A stretch of DNA of 34,398 bases from Planctomycetota bacterium. Lineage in GTDB: Bacteria > Planctomycetota > Planctomycetia > Pirellulales > Pirellulaceae. The stretch's first letter is position 1; every line of letters starts with the position of its first letter. The notes beneath the pieces were generated by a model. It saw only the letters and a program-made list of their open reading frames with translations. It did no database searches and was not told where the DNA came from. The DNA is taken from assembly GCA_963204995.1 (NCBI GenBank), contig CAUJKL010000217.1:1-34398 (forward strand), given 5' to 3'. The position numbers and the translations under genes were made by a program. Positions 1 through 8,868 of this stretch are shown here, in pieces.

Positions 1-144
1 GCGGCCAGCGAATCGCACATCGCCGCTTTGATTCAAATGCAGACCAGCAAGGACGAGCTTGCACGCGTGGTCGACGCTGACGGGGCAACCATTGGCTTGC
101 TGTATGCGAGCGAACTCACCGACCCGCTCTTTCGCGAGCCGTAA
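1..144 (+). CDS. C-terminal fragment of probable CBS-domain protein (CorC/CNNM-like), 5' end outside window
   Basis: Open frame 1 from base 1 to TAA at 142-144: ...ELARVVDADGATIGLLYASELTDPLFREP*; 'VVDADGATIGLLYASEL' resembles the end of a CBS domain. Confidence 0.6.
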   Translation, partial: AASESHIAALIQMQTSKDELARVVDADGATIGLLYASELTDPLFREP

Positions 145-153
145 CCGCTGGTG

Positions 154-393
154 TTACGCTTTCGTGTAACCCAACGATTCGATCACGGAGAGCATTTCCT
201 CAAACGTGATAAAGCGGCGACGGTGCCGAAGCTTGTATTCATCAATGGCGTTGGCCAAATCGCGAGCGTCGGGTGTAAGCCCTTCGTGGCTATTCGAAAA
301 CTGGCGGCGCTCACGAACCGGGACTTCTTGCCCGACGTCATAGTTACGGCGGTCGACAAACTGCTCGGCGGGCGTCTCGGTGGCTGGCGACAT
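154..393 (-). CDS. Small conserved-looking hypothetical protein (79 aa)
   Basis: ORF MSPATETPAEQFVDRRNYDVGQEVPVRERRQFSNSHEGLTPDARDLANAIDEYKLRHRRRFITFEEMLSVIESLGYTKA; natural charged composition, better than the competing ORFs at the same place. Confidence 0.7.
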   Translation of the reverse strand: MSPATETPAEQFVDRRNYDVGQEVPVRERRQFSNSHEGLTPDARDLANAIDEYKLRHRRRFITFEEMLSVIESLGYTKA

Positions 394-694
394 AATTGGC
401 CTCGACTAAATGCTGGTAGCTTGAAAGCTCGACAGGTTTCCGAAGAAACACTAGGTCGTGAGTTACCCAGAGTCAAAGTTTGAGGTCAGCGAGAGCCGGT
501 ATCGTTGGTTCGTTCGTCACGACGGTAACAAACGTTCGGATTGTATCCTTGAGTTCTCGGGTATTTCCGTGGTCATTCCATACGCATGTTGCAAAGCCTC
601 GTCGATTGATGCCGGACATCGCTTGTCAGTTCAGGTCAGCTATAATGCATCGCAGTACGAATATTCTGAGGCTAAGCGTTAGTGATGGTGCAAT

Positions 695-1288
695 ATGGTC
701 GAGATTCGGTACAGCGGGGAGGCCCTGTGGGAAAGGATCGAGCGAGCGGTGGAGAATGTTAAAGATCGGCTGCGTCGCGTCACGCAAGCCCTCGAACATG
801 CCAACGTCCCCTATGCCGTGATTGGTGGAAACGCGGTCCAGATGTGGGTGGCTCAGGTCGACGAGTCCGTCGTGCGCAATACTCGCGATGTTGATATTTG
901 CCTGAATCGAGCAGATCTGCCCGCAGCGATCACAGCGTTGGAATCGGCAGGGTTTATCTTTCGGCAAGCGGCCGGCGTGACGATGTTCTTGGACGGGCCG
1001 AATGCCAAAGCCCGCGACGCGGTACATGTCGTCTTCGCTGGCGAGAAGGTGCGCGAGGAGTATCCGGAAGCCGTGCCGTCGATTGACGATTACGAACGAA
1101 TCAAGGACGTCCGTACGCTGACCTTAGAGTCACTGGTGCGGATGAAGCTGACGAGCAACCGAGACAAAGATCGAGTCCATGTGCGAGATATGCTGTCGAT
1201 TGGCTTGATCGACGACACTTGGCTGCCACGCCTGTCACCCGTGTTAGCACAACGGCTGCAAGCATTGATCGATGATCCCGACGGATAG
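695..1288 (+). CDS. Nucleotidyltransferase-fold protein (MNT/AbiEii-like)
   Basis: 197 aa; 'YAVIGGNAVQMWVA...RNTRDVDICL' matches the GG...DVD nucleotidyltransferase signature, followed by 'ARDAVHVVFAGEKVR'. Confidence 0.75.
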   Translation: MVEIRYSGEALWERIERAVENVKDRLRRVTQALEHANVPYAVIGGNAVQMWVAQVDESVVRNTRDVDICLNRADLPAAITALESAGFIFRQAAGVTMFLDGPNAKARDAVHVVFAGEKVREEYPEAVPSIDDYERIKDVRTLTLESLVRMKLTSNRDKDRVHVRDMLSIGLIDDTWLPRLSPVLAQRLQALIDDPDG

Positions 1289-1318
1289 TCCAATCCGCAG
1301 CAGACGACGCCGCGTCGA

Positions 1319-2260
1319 TTAATACCGCCCTACCGCAGCTGTCATCCGTTGTTGCTGCTCGTCGATTTGCCCCTTGAGCTGATTGCTCGCCACGTGAGTT
1401 GGCTCTTGAGCGAGTGCGGCGATTAAGGCCAACCTCGCGTTCGTGGTGTCACCGGACAGTAACTGGGCCTCGGCCAAGTGGAACAGTAGTTCCGTCGAAG
1501 GCTCGCCGCGCCGCGTTGCTTGGGCCAACAGGGTAGCCGCGTTCTCGTGACGTCCCAGTGCTTTCAGGGCCAGACCCTGTTCCAGTAATATTTCTTGAGG
1601 CATCTCATCGGGCGGATAGTGTTCGGCCAAGGCATCGAGTGTTGATAAGGCTCGTCGAGGCCGATTCTGTTCACGATAGATCGCGGCCAGCGCGAGTTGT
1701 ACATGCGGGCAATGTCCTTCGAACGACAGGCTGCGATGATATTCCGCCAACGCCTCTTGCAGCTTTCCCTCATGCCGCCGAACGTCGCCGCGCAACGCCC
1801 AAGCACAAGCCAGGTGGCGATTCGATTGGATCGCCAGTTCCGCTTGCTGCCAGGCTCGCTCTGCATCGCCTTGGGCAAGATACATTTCGCCCAGCCGCAC
1901 GACCAACGCCGGATCGCCGCCCGACAGCTTCACCGATTGCTCCAGGTGCTTAATCGCATCCTCGTGCAGGCTGCGTCGCCACAGCAATTCGGCGTATTGG
2001 ACATGAGCTCGCTCGTCGACCGGATTCGTCTTGATGGCATTCGCAAACCAGGTCTCCGCATCTTCCAGCTTGCCGCGTTCGAGCGAGTCGAATCCGCGTA
2101 GCGACATCTGCCTCGCAGAGATCACGTTCTCCGAGATCGTGTCCTTATGCAGCGAAGTACAGCCAAGACCGTTAACAACGCCGCCTGCCATCAAGAACAT
2201 CGCCACCACGCGACAAACGTCGAAGCGACTGCTGAAAGTTGTGCTTGGCAAACGGACCAT
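1319..2260 (-). CDS. TPR-repeat lipoprotein
   Basis: Repeated TPR-like helices (ERAHVQYAELLWRRSLHEDAIKHLEQSVKLSGGDPALVVRLGEMYLAQGDAERAW...); N-terminal hydrophobic stretch then 'NGLGC' lipobox; start taken at MVRLPS inside the 1319-2326 ORF. Confidence 0.75.
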   Translation of the reverse strand: MVRLPSTTFSSRFDVCRVVAMFLMAGGVVNGLGCTSLHKDTISENVISARQMSLRGFDSLERGKLEDAETWFANAIKTNPVDERAHVQYAELLWRRSLHEDAIKHLEQSVKLSGGDPALVVRLGEMYLAQGDAERAWQQAELAIQSNRHLACAWALRGDVRRHEGKLQEALAEYHRSLSFEGHCPHVQLALAAIYREQNRPRRALSTLDALAEHYPPDEMPQEILLEQGLALKALGRHENAATLLAQATRRGEPSTELLFHLAEAQLLSGDTTNARLALIAALAQEPTHVASNQLKGQIDEQQQRMTAAVGRY

Positions 2261-2566
2261 CTTGACGCGGTCTTCCTGACCTAAAAGCAATCCTCGCGAC
2301 TTCGAACGCTGGACGGGCGAGCCCATATCTGGACTATCGGCACGACGCTTCGGATACGACGAGGCATTCCAAGCGTCGGGATGAAGTCCACGTGTGGGGA
2401 AAATAACACAACCGCTTCAGTCGGACAATGGAAACAGCTTGCCCAATCCCTAGCCCTTTCCACTCCCGGTTTTTCAACCGCCGATCTCTTGCTAGCATAT
2501 CCAGCAAGCACAGACTGCCTGCTCGACGAAAACTCACCGTCTCACCCGCACACACAATTCGATCGC

Positions 2567-3022
2567 ATGACCGTTATCTACGACAAGCTGGGTGTTCGCC
2601 TCATTTACGCCGAGGGGTGGAAGATCACCGAAGATGACCTCGATGCCGAGCCACGTACGCTTTCGATCGAGAGTCCCTGTGGCGGTATCTGGGAGTTGAT
2701 GCTTTACAGCGATCCTCGCGATGGCGACGAGTTGGCTGACGAAGCCTTATCCGTCTTGGGTGAGGAGTACGAAGACCTGGAGACGACTGGTTATACGACC
2801 GAGTTCGCCGATGTCGCCGCCAGTGGCTACGAGATTTATTTCTATCATCTCGACTTGCTGATCCACTCCCGAATCATTACGGCTCCGCTTGGAGGACAGA
2901 CAGCGTTGCTACTCTGGCAAGCCGAGGATCGGGACTTCGACGAACTGGAGCCGGTCTTTCGAGCGATGGCGACGACTCTACTTAACCCGCACAGATTTCC
3001 ATCGCCTGCCAAAGACGACTGA
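2567..3022 (+). CDS. Hypothetical protein
   Basis: In-frame ATG at 2567 (MTVIYDKLGVRLIYAEGWKITEDDLDAEPRTLSIESPCGGIWELMLYSD...) inside the 2381-3022 ORF; the ORF upstream of it looks non-protein-like. Confidence 0.65.
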   Translation: MTVIYDKLGVRLIYAEGWKITEDDLDAEPRTLSIESPCGGIWELMLYSDPRDGDELADEALSVLGEEYEDLETTGYTTEFADVAASGYEIYFYHLDLLIHSRIITAPLGGQTALLLWQAEDRDFDELEPVFRAMATTLLNPHRFPSPAKDD

Positions 3023-3142
3023 CGCTTTTGCACTTCTTACAAATAGCACGAGGTCTTCGACCAAGCGAGCTTTGTAGGACATTGCCAACTTTTTCTTGGA
3101 TTTCTTACTTTTCTATTAAAGTTCACGAGTGCTCGCGCCGAG

Positions 3143-3158
3143 TGGCACGCGACCTGCT
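3143..3158 (+). promoter_or_regulatory. Candidate sigma-54 (-24/-12) promoter
   Basis: TGGCAC-GCGAC-CTGCT against consensus TGGCAC-N5-TTGCW; -24 GG and -12 GC in correct register. Confidence 0.5.
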
Positions 3159-3168
3159 TTACATTCTC

Positions 3169-3305
3169 AAGACAACGCAGACATGGATGCCCGTGGATCT
3201 TAGTGCCGCATCGCCGAGGTATGGCGAAATTACAACACGTTACGTGATGGCCTTTTTCACGGTACGCAGGGCTCGTCTGGATTCCCGTATTCAGGCGAGC
3301 CCTTT
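3169..3305 (+). ncRNA. Putative small structured RNA (sigma-54 promoter to terminator), unassigned
   Basis: No convincing CDS on this strand; contains the hairpins CGCC-GAGGTAT-GGCG and CGTGA-tggcctttt-TCACG and ends in a terminator-like stem. Confidence 0.3.
3269..3305 (+). terminator. Rho-independent-like terminator
   Basis: GGGCTCGTCTG-gattcccgtatt-CAGGCGAGCCC (10/11 pairs Watson-Crick, one G-U) followed by TTT; short U tract. Confidence 0.5.
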
Positions 3306-3344
3306 GCCTTTCGAATTGCTTCCATAAGGCAGCGTCGCCGCAAA

Positions 3345-3403
3345 GTGGGGTAAGCTTCCAGCTTGCCGCCTGCTAAGAAACGCAAGCTAGAAGCTTACGC
3401 CAC
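3345..3403. repeat. REP/BIME-like palindromic repeat (AAGCTT type)
   Basis: GTGGGGTAAGCTTCCAGCTTGC ... GCAAGCTAGAAGCTTACGCCAC, arms match 20/22 as inverted repeats around a 15-nt loop; each arm also folds (AAGCT-N3-AGCTT). Confidence 0.8.
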
Positions 3404-3413
3404 GGCAAAAGTT

Positions 3414-6400
3414 CTATCGCCCCGTTTCGTCATACAGCGGCAGGTGCCGATAGTGAACTTCTAGCGATAGCAAGTTCAACGCGGTTACGTAAAGCCTTCC
3501 AGCATGTGGTGCCCAGCGATCGGCAACCGGTAGTCGCGGGTTCCAACTGCCAGCGTCCGCTCCGGTCTGAATCTGAGCGTCGAGCAAGACAGGACGAAGC
3601 TGGTCGTTCCACTTCTTCCAATGATCGCCGCCCATGTGGAACATCACTTGTGTCGCATAATACCAATAGTAGGTATCACGTTTTGGATCGCGAGCGGTGC
3701 CGATCGCGGGAGGAGACTCTAACAGAAAGTCCGCGCCGCGAGCCATGTTCTCGTTGTCGCGCCGCCAACCGGTATAGAATCGCATCAGCAAGCCCACGGC
3801 GGTCATCGTCTCACTCGCCACGCGTCCGTGTGCTTGCGACTCCGTATCGGGTGCATACGGATTGTAACGATACTTATATCGCTCGCTGCGAGAGCCTTGA
3901 GCCGCATCCAACCACTGCACAATGCGAGCGTAGGTCTCGGTCGGAACTTCCAAGTTGGCCAGGTCGCCGCTCTTGAGCGCCATCATCATCCAACCGGTTA
4001 CCGAAGTATCCGACTCAAGATTCGGTGCGTACCGCCAACCGCCATACTCCTTATGCTGGCTGGCCACAATGAAATCAATGGCCTTTTGAGCGGGTACTTT
4101 CAACTCGGGATCTTGTGTCATGCCGTAAGCTTCACTCATCGCCAGGGCTGCGATGCCGTGACTGTACAGCCAAACGCTGCGGTTCGATTCGTCGTCCAAC
4201 GGAATGAACAAGTCGCCGTCTTCTTTCTGATGCTCGACCAAATAGTCGATGCCGCGTTTTACCACCGCAGCATACTCGTTGTCGCGGTGCGTATAGCCGT
4301 AGCCCTGGAATGCCAACAGTGCTAACCCGGTCGCAGCTGTATCGGAAACCAACTGGGCGGAATGATCGACAGCTTGCAAATTCCAGCTGCCGTCCGCCAA
4401 CTGCTGACGGGCTAAATAAGCCAAGCCGAGCTCGATGGCTTTATCGGACTGCTGACCAGCTGCCGAGCCCATCGAACCGGGCGCGTCGCCCGGCTGACCA
4501 CGGCCGCGGAAGGCATCGGCGGCGACGACGGCTGCGGTGTTGAAGTTGGGCAATCCGCCAACCTCTTGCCGCACGAAACGAGTTGCCTTCGATTGAATTT
4601 GGAGGCTGTCTTCCCGAGCCCGACGGCTGTTCATTCCCACATCGGCCGCCGGTCGATTGCCAAGACCTCCCGCGCCTTCGAGTGCGTCGATTTCGACTGG
4701 AATGGCACTAGCCGACTGGCGTGACATGGGGCCCAGGTCGCTCGCCAATCCGACATCACCTGCGTCAGCACTCGCGAGCGCGGTCGATGACGGAGCCGAC
4801 GGAACATCGACGGTTGCTGCAACGGAATCGCTTAGCCCAGCGGGGCCAACCGTGGAACGTCGCATCGGTGCGGCACTCGACGATTCGTTCCCGACCGACG
4901 GCCCGTCAGAAGCAGATGCAGAACGCGACTGACTCGCGACACCTGCAATCGCTCCGGAATCGGCAACACCTTCGACCATCTGCCGACCTGATGCAGCGCC
5001 GACCGTTGCTGCGACCGGTGATCCACTTCGACCGCCGGTCAACTCGGCGGCTTTGATTCCCGTGGTATCGACAGGCGAGCCCGATGGCGAGCCACTGGAG
5101 TTAGGCGAACCGGCGACCGTCGCCACGCTGGCGACTGCGTTTGCGGTAAAGCTGCGTGAGGGCGATGCTTTGCTGGGCGAACTCGTGCCACCACCCGGCT
5201 CTGGCGCACCTGTAAATCCATCGGTTGCTTCCGCTCGGCGAACAACGACCGCTCCCGTCAACTCGCCGCCTCCACCGGCCGCCGCCGCGACCTCCGTTGG
5301 CCCAGCCGCGCCACCCGCTGCCGGCGCACCACCTGATGACTCCGCGCGAGCCAGTTGACCGCCAGCTGCTTCGGCACCGGAAGCTGGTTCAGCGTTCGAG
5401 GGCTGTCCACCGGCACTCGTCGCCATTCCGGGCGCGAGCTCCGCGCGAACGGCGACTTGCGGCGCGCCGCCCATCGCTTGACGTGCCAGACGACGAGCTC
5501 GTTCCTTTTCTTCTTCGCTCTCTTCGCCGCCAGAGGCTCCTCCTGCTGCGGCGACTTCGGGCATTTGTGGTCCGCCGTCCGCTCGCGTTGGCGTACCTCC
5601 CGCCAGCGCCGCTGAAGCAGCCGGCGCTTCAGCCGGTGCGGATTGGGAAGAAGGAGCAGCGCCCGAGCCGATCTCCGCTGGCGATGGCTCGCCGCGACCG
5701 ACATCGGCCAGCGTCGGCGCGATCCCTTGTGGAGTCGGTTGTCCGCCGCCCGTTCCAGCAGGTGCGGACGTTTCTGCCGCGACGATGCTGCTTGCTAAGG
5801 TGGGCTGCGGCGTTCCTCCGGAACTGCTACGAGCCAACTGTGGTGCCTGTGCGGACGGATTCAAGTCTGGCTGTCCACCGCCGGAGCCTCGGCTCGCACC
5901 GCCACCGCTAACAACTCGCGTCGGCCCGAGATCGACTTGAACTTGCCCGGCATCCGCGGTCACGGCACCCGGCGCGGCATTGGCATTAGCACGCGTCAGC
6001 GCCCCGCTCGAGCTGGCGGTCAGTTCGGCGGGCTGTTGCGAACCAGCCACGGTCGCCGCTCCGGTCGTTGTGGCGAGAGTCGAGGCACTTGGCCGCTCGG
6101 CACCTGCTAGTGAATGTCGAACTAATGCTGGAGCACTCGGGGCCAGCGCGGCTCCCTCCGGAGTGTTCTGTGTCGCTTCCGCCCGGCGCGCCGAGCCGGA
6201 TGCAACCAGCGAAGGGCTATCCGCCGCATCCAACGCTCGGTCCAAATTCGCAGCTTGTCCAACACCCGAAATACCAGCTAACGAACGGGTCATGGCCGTG
6301 CGTGATGCTTCGGGAGTCGGCGCGGCTTCGCCCGAGTTTGCCTGCGCCGTCGCCGGACTGTCGATGTTGGCGGGCGAGGCAGCAAGCTCGGATGTTCGCG

Positions 6401-8414
6401 AACTGCGCGCCGGACTGTTCGATGCAGCCGCCGCGGAATTGACCGTCGGAGCGCTGGAAGCCGCCGCCCGCGATGAAGAAACAACTTGAGTTGCCGGTGA
6501 AAGTTGCGGTCCTCCAGAAGCTGGCGTAGTACCCGCCGTCGATGCTCCCGAAGTCGCTTGCCGACTCACGCTGTTCGACGAGGCGGCAACCGCGCTGGCG
6601 CTCCCGGTCGCTGAACCGGTGGTCGCTTGAGCAACATTGCTCGCCGCAGTTGCTACGTTCGGCGTCGCCTGTGAAGTGCTTCGCCCGGTCGTTGCTGCCG
6701 CAGTGGATGTCGCAACGGCCGGCGCGGCCATTGCCGTTCGCTGCGGACTCGCCATCGAACCCATCAACGACGGCACGTTGGTCGCCGCACTCGGGACACT
6801 GAAGCTGCCTTCGCTCGCTGCAACTTGAGGGCTCGTGACCGCTTGTCGTCGCACTGCGGATGCTGCGGCGGCGAGTTCGGTCGACTGGGCTGATGTGGAT
6901 GCGGTTGCGGTCTGCTCTGCCGCAGCCGATGTTGTTGGCGCGCTGTTGCTGGCCGTGCTACGACGTGCAACTTGCGACTCGCTTGGCTGGGCAGTCGTTG
7001 TGGGCGACGAAGTGGATGGTGTGCGAGTGCTTTGAGTTACCGTGGGCGATGCTGCGGTCGCAGGCGTTGTCGGCTCGGCCATGGCGGTTTGTGTTTGAGC
7101 CTGCGACGTGGATTGCGTCCGCGCGACAGCGCTCGAAGTCGCTTCGACGGTTGGATTCGCTTGCGCGCTCGGAGCGGGTGAAGGCGCAACTTCCGCGGCC
7201 ATCGTCGCCATATCCGGCCGCGAAGTGGCTCGTGCTCGCTGATTCGCGACGGGAGTCGGTGTCTGTGCCAACGTGGGCTGAGGCGCGGCTTGCTGCTCGC
7301 GTTGCGGCGAAGGCGTGGGGACATCCGCAGCAGGGCTCGGCGTTGGCAGAGTTGCCGCACGATCTGCCTGCGGACTGGTCGTTGTCTGTTGCCTGGCGAT
7401 CGTGTTGCTCGGCGCGACCTCTTGTGGTTGCGTCTGACGCGCGACGCTTGGCTGAACGTTGGAATCGACTTGAGTTCGCGGGACAGCTTGCGGCGTGGCG
7501 ATGCTCCGAGGCATGGTGGGGATCGCCGCCGTTGAAGTCTGCGGACTCGGTTGCTCCGTTGGACGAGCGCGTTCGATGCGCGGCTGTTCGGCTTGTGCCG
7601 TGGCATCGGGAGCGGTCATCGCCCGATTCGCTTGAGTCTCGGTGGCCTGGCGTTGCACTTGCGAATCTTGCGACGCGACGGTCGATGGCTGTGGCGTTTG
7701 CTGCGACGCCGGCTGCGGTTGCTCGACACGCTGATTCGGTTGAGGCTGGGTCTTGGCTGTTTGCTTACTCAACTGAGACATCTGTTCCGCCTGACGCGGG
7801 ACTGTCTCGGCAGGCGTCAGTCGTTGGATCTCATTCGGCTTGACCGTTATCTCGCGTTCGGGAGTCGGGGTCGGCTGACGCTCGGTCGGCGGTTCAGGTT
7901 TTTGTTCCTCTTTGGCGAGCTGCTCCATTTCTGGTTCCGGAGTTTTCGTCTCGACGGGACGAAGGAGATCTTGCTGTTGATCCGGTTGCGACTCGAATTG
8001 AACCGAGTCGTAAATGGGCTCGACCAACGGCTCTCGTTCGACTCGCGTGTCGGCCAGTTCGGTGAACTGAGCCCAAATGCGACCGAAGATATTTGTCTCG
8101 ATCGAGATAATGAACAGGATCAAATGCACGATGATGCAGAGTACAGCAGAGAATTGAACGCCGCGACGAACCGCACGACTCTCGATCTTTCGTAGCAGCC
8201 AGATCAACACACAGACGACGATCGGGATCGCGAACAACCACGTCCAAGCGTTGGCGTACCACTGGCGCTCGTCAAAACGAAGATAGGCGAGGACCGTGCC
8301 GACCAAAAAGCCGCCGAGGACAAACAACGCCAGCATGACGGGCCAGAACTGCTCGTCAAACGCCGCCTCTGTCGGCTGTTTTGTCTTTCGGATTGTGCGA
8401 CGTATTTTTGCCAT
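3414..8414 (-). CDS. Giant membrane-anchored protein with low-complexity linker and C-terminal prenyltransferase/squalene-cyclase-like repeat domain
   Basis: 1666 aa: three N-terminal hydrophobic helices (LALFVLGGFLVGTVLAYL, WLFAIPIVVCVLIWLL, FSAVLCIIVHLILFIISI), P/E/K then A/S/T/Q/G-rich linker, C-terminal QW-like motifs (RQQLADGSW, SQHKEYGGW) and repeated helical hairpins. Confidence 0.85.
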   Translation of the reverse strand: MAKIRRTIRKTKQPTEAAFDEQFWPVMLALFVLGGFLVGTVLAYLRFDERQWYANAWTWLFAIPIVVCVLIWLLRKIESRAVRRGVQFSAVLCIIVHLILFIISIETNIFGRIWAQFTELADTRVEREPLVEPIYDSVQFESQPDQQQDLLRPVETKTPEPEMEQLAKEEQKPEPPTERQPTPTPEREITVKPNEIQRLTPAETVPRQAEQMSQLSKQTAKTQPQPNQRVEQPQPASQQTPQPSTVASQDSQVQRQATETQANRAMTAPDATAQAEQPRIERARPTEQPSPQTSTAAIPTMPRSIATPQAVPRTQVDSNVQPSVARQTQPQEVAPSNTIARQQTTTSPQADRAATLPTPSPAADVPTPSPQREQQAAPQPTLAQTPTPVANQRARATSRPDMATMAAEVAPSPAPSAQANPTVEATSSAVARTQSTSQAQTQTAMAEPTTPATAASPTVTQSTRTPSTSSPTTTAQPSESQVARRSTASNSAPTTSAAAEQTATASTSAQSTELAAAASAVRRQAVTSPQVAASEGSFSVPSAATNVPSLMGSMASPQRTAMAAPAVATSTAAATTGRSTSQATPNVATAASNVAQATTGSATGSASAVAASSNSVSRQATSGASTAGTTPASGGPQLSPATQVVSSSRAAASSAPTVNSAAAASNSPARSSRTSELAASPANIDSPATAQANSGEAAPTPEASRTAMTRSLAGISGVGQAANLDRALDAADSPSLVASGSARRAEATQNTPEGAALAPSAPALVRHSLAGAERPSASTLATTTGAATVAGSQQPAELTASSSGALTRANANAAPGAVTADAGQVQVDLGPTRVVSGGGASRGSGGGQPDLNPSAQAPQLARSSSGGTPQPTLASSIVAAETSAPAGTGGGQPTPQGIAPTLADVGRGEPSPAEIGSGAAPSSQSAPAEAPAASAALAGGTPTRADGGPQMPEVAAAGGASGGEESEEEKERARRLARQAMGGAPQVAVRAELAPGMATSAGGQPSNAEPASGAEAAGGQLARAESSGGAPAAGGAAGPTEVAAAAGGGGELTGAVVVRRAEATDGFTGAPEPGGGTSSPSKASPSRSFTANAVASVATVAGSPNSSGSPSGSPVDTTGIKAAELTGGRSGSPVAATVGAASGRQMVEGVADSGAIAGVASQSRSASASDGPSVGNESSSAAPMRRSTVGPAGLSDSVAATVDVPSAPSSTALASADAGDVGLASDLGPMSRQSASAIPVEIDALEGAGGLGNRPAADVGMNSRRAREDSLQIQSKATRFVRQEVGGLPNFNTAAVVAADAFRGRGQPGDAPGSMGSAAGQQSDKAIELGLAYLARQQLADGSWNLQAVDHSAQLVSDTAATGLALLAFQGYGYTHRDNEYAAVVKRGIDYLVEHQKEDGDLFIPLDDESNRSVWLYSHGIAALAMSEAYGMTQDPELKVPAQKAIDFIVASQHKEYGGWRYAPNLESDTSVTGWMMMALKSGDLANLEVPTETYARIVQWLDAAQGSRSERYKYRYNPYAPDTESQAHGRVASETMTAVGLLMRFYTGWRRDNENMARGADFLLESPPAIGTARDPKRDTYYWYYATQVMFHMGGDHWKKWNDQLRPVLLDAQIQTGADAGSWNPRLPVADRWAPHAGRLYVTALNLLSLEVHYRHLPLYDETGR

Positions 8415-8436
8415 GCTTGATTAAACGGGGTTGATG

Positions 8437-8856
8437 CTAACCACCCTCGCCTGCCGTGTTCATCATGTAATCGTGGATTCCCGCTCGCTTACAAAGATTG
8501 ATCGCGGTCACGGTGTACTCGACCGCTGCCCGCTTGTGTGACCGAATGACTACCGATTGATTCACGGGATTGTTCGTGGCAGCACGCACAAGAACTTCCG
8601 CCAACTCGTCGGTCTCCAGCGTTTGTCCGTTGACGTGAAACTTTCCGTCCTGGTCGATGTTGATGAACAATTCCTTCGGCGCGATCGTCAACGGCATCGC
8701 TTCGCTGGCATCTGGTAGCGGCACGTCGATCTCGCGGTCTTCTTGCGCGAAACGCGTCGCTACCAAGAAGAAAATCAACAGGAGGAACACGACGTCGATC
8801 AGCGGTGTGAGGCTGAGCGTCGAGATCGCTGTACCTTTTTGGATTTTGACTGCCAT
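8437..8856 (-). CDS. ExbD/TolR-family biopolymer transport protein
   Basis: 139 aa, 'STLSLTPLIDVVFLLLIFFLVATRF' carries the single ExbD TM helix with its conserved Asp. Confidence 0.92.
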   Translation of the reverse strand: MAVKIQKGTAISTLSLTPLIDVVFLLLIFFLVATRFAQEDREIDVPLPDASEAMPLTIAPKELFINIDQDGKFHVNGQTLETDELAEVLVRAATNNPVNQSVVIRSHKRAAVEYTVTAINLCKRAGIHDYMMNTAGEGG

Positions 8857-8868
8857 GTGAGCGGCCTG

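Noticed and set aside
3028-3327. 99-aa ORF over the putative sRNA
   Set aside because: Unconvincing composition and it reads through the sigma-54-like site and terminator stem; treated as non-coding.
3414-4520. Toroid domain as a true squalene-hopene cyclase
   Set aside because: QW-like motifs are present, but no DXDD catalytic motif was seen, and the protein is TM-anchored beside exbBD.
4310-8195. Long plus-strand ORFs opposite the giant gene (e.g. 6860-7843, 7551-8195, 5225-5911)
   Set aside because: R/S/A/L-rich antisense translations of GC-rich low-complexity DNA; the minus frame has TM helices, a folded C-terminal domain and operon context.
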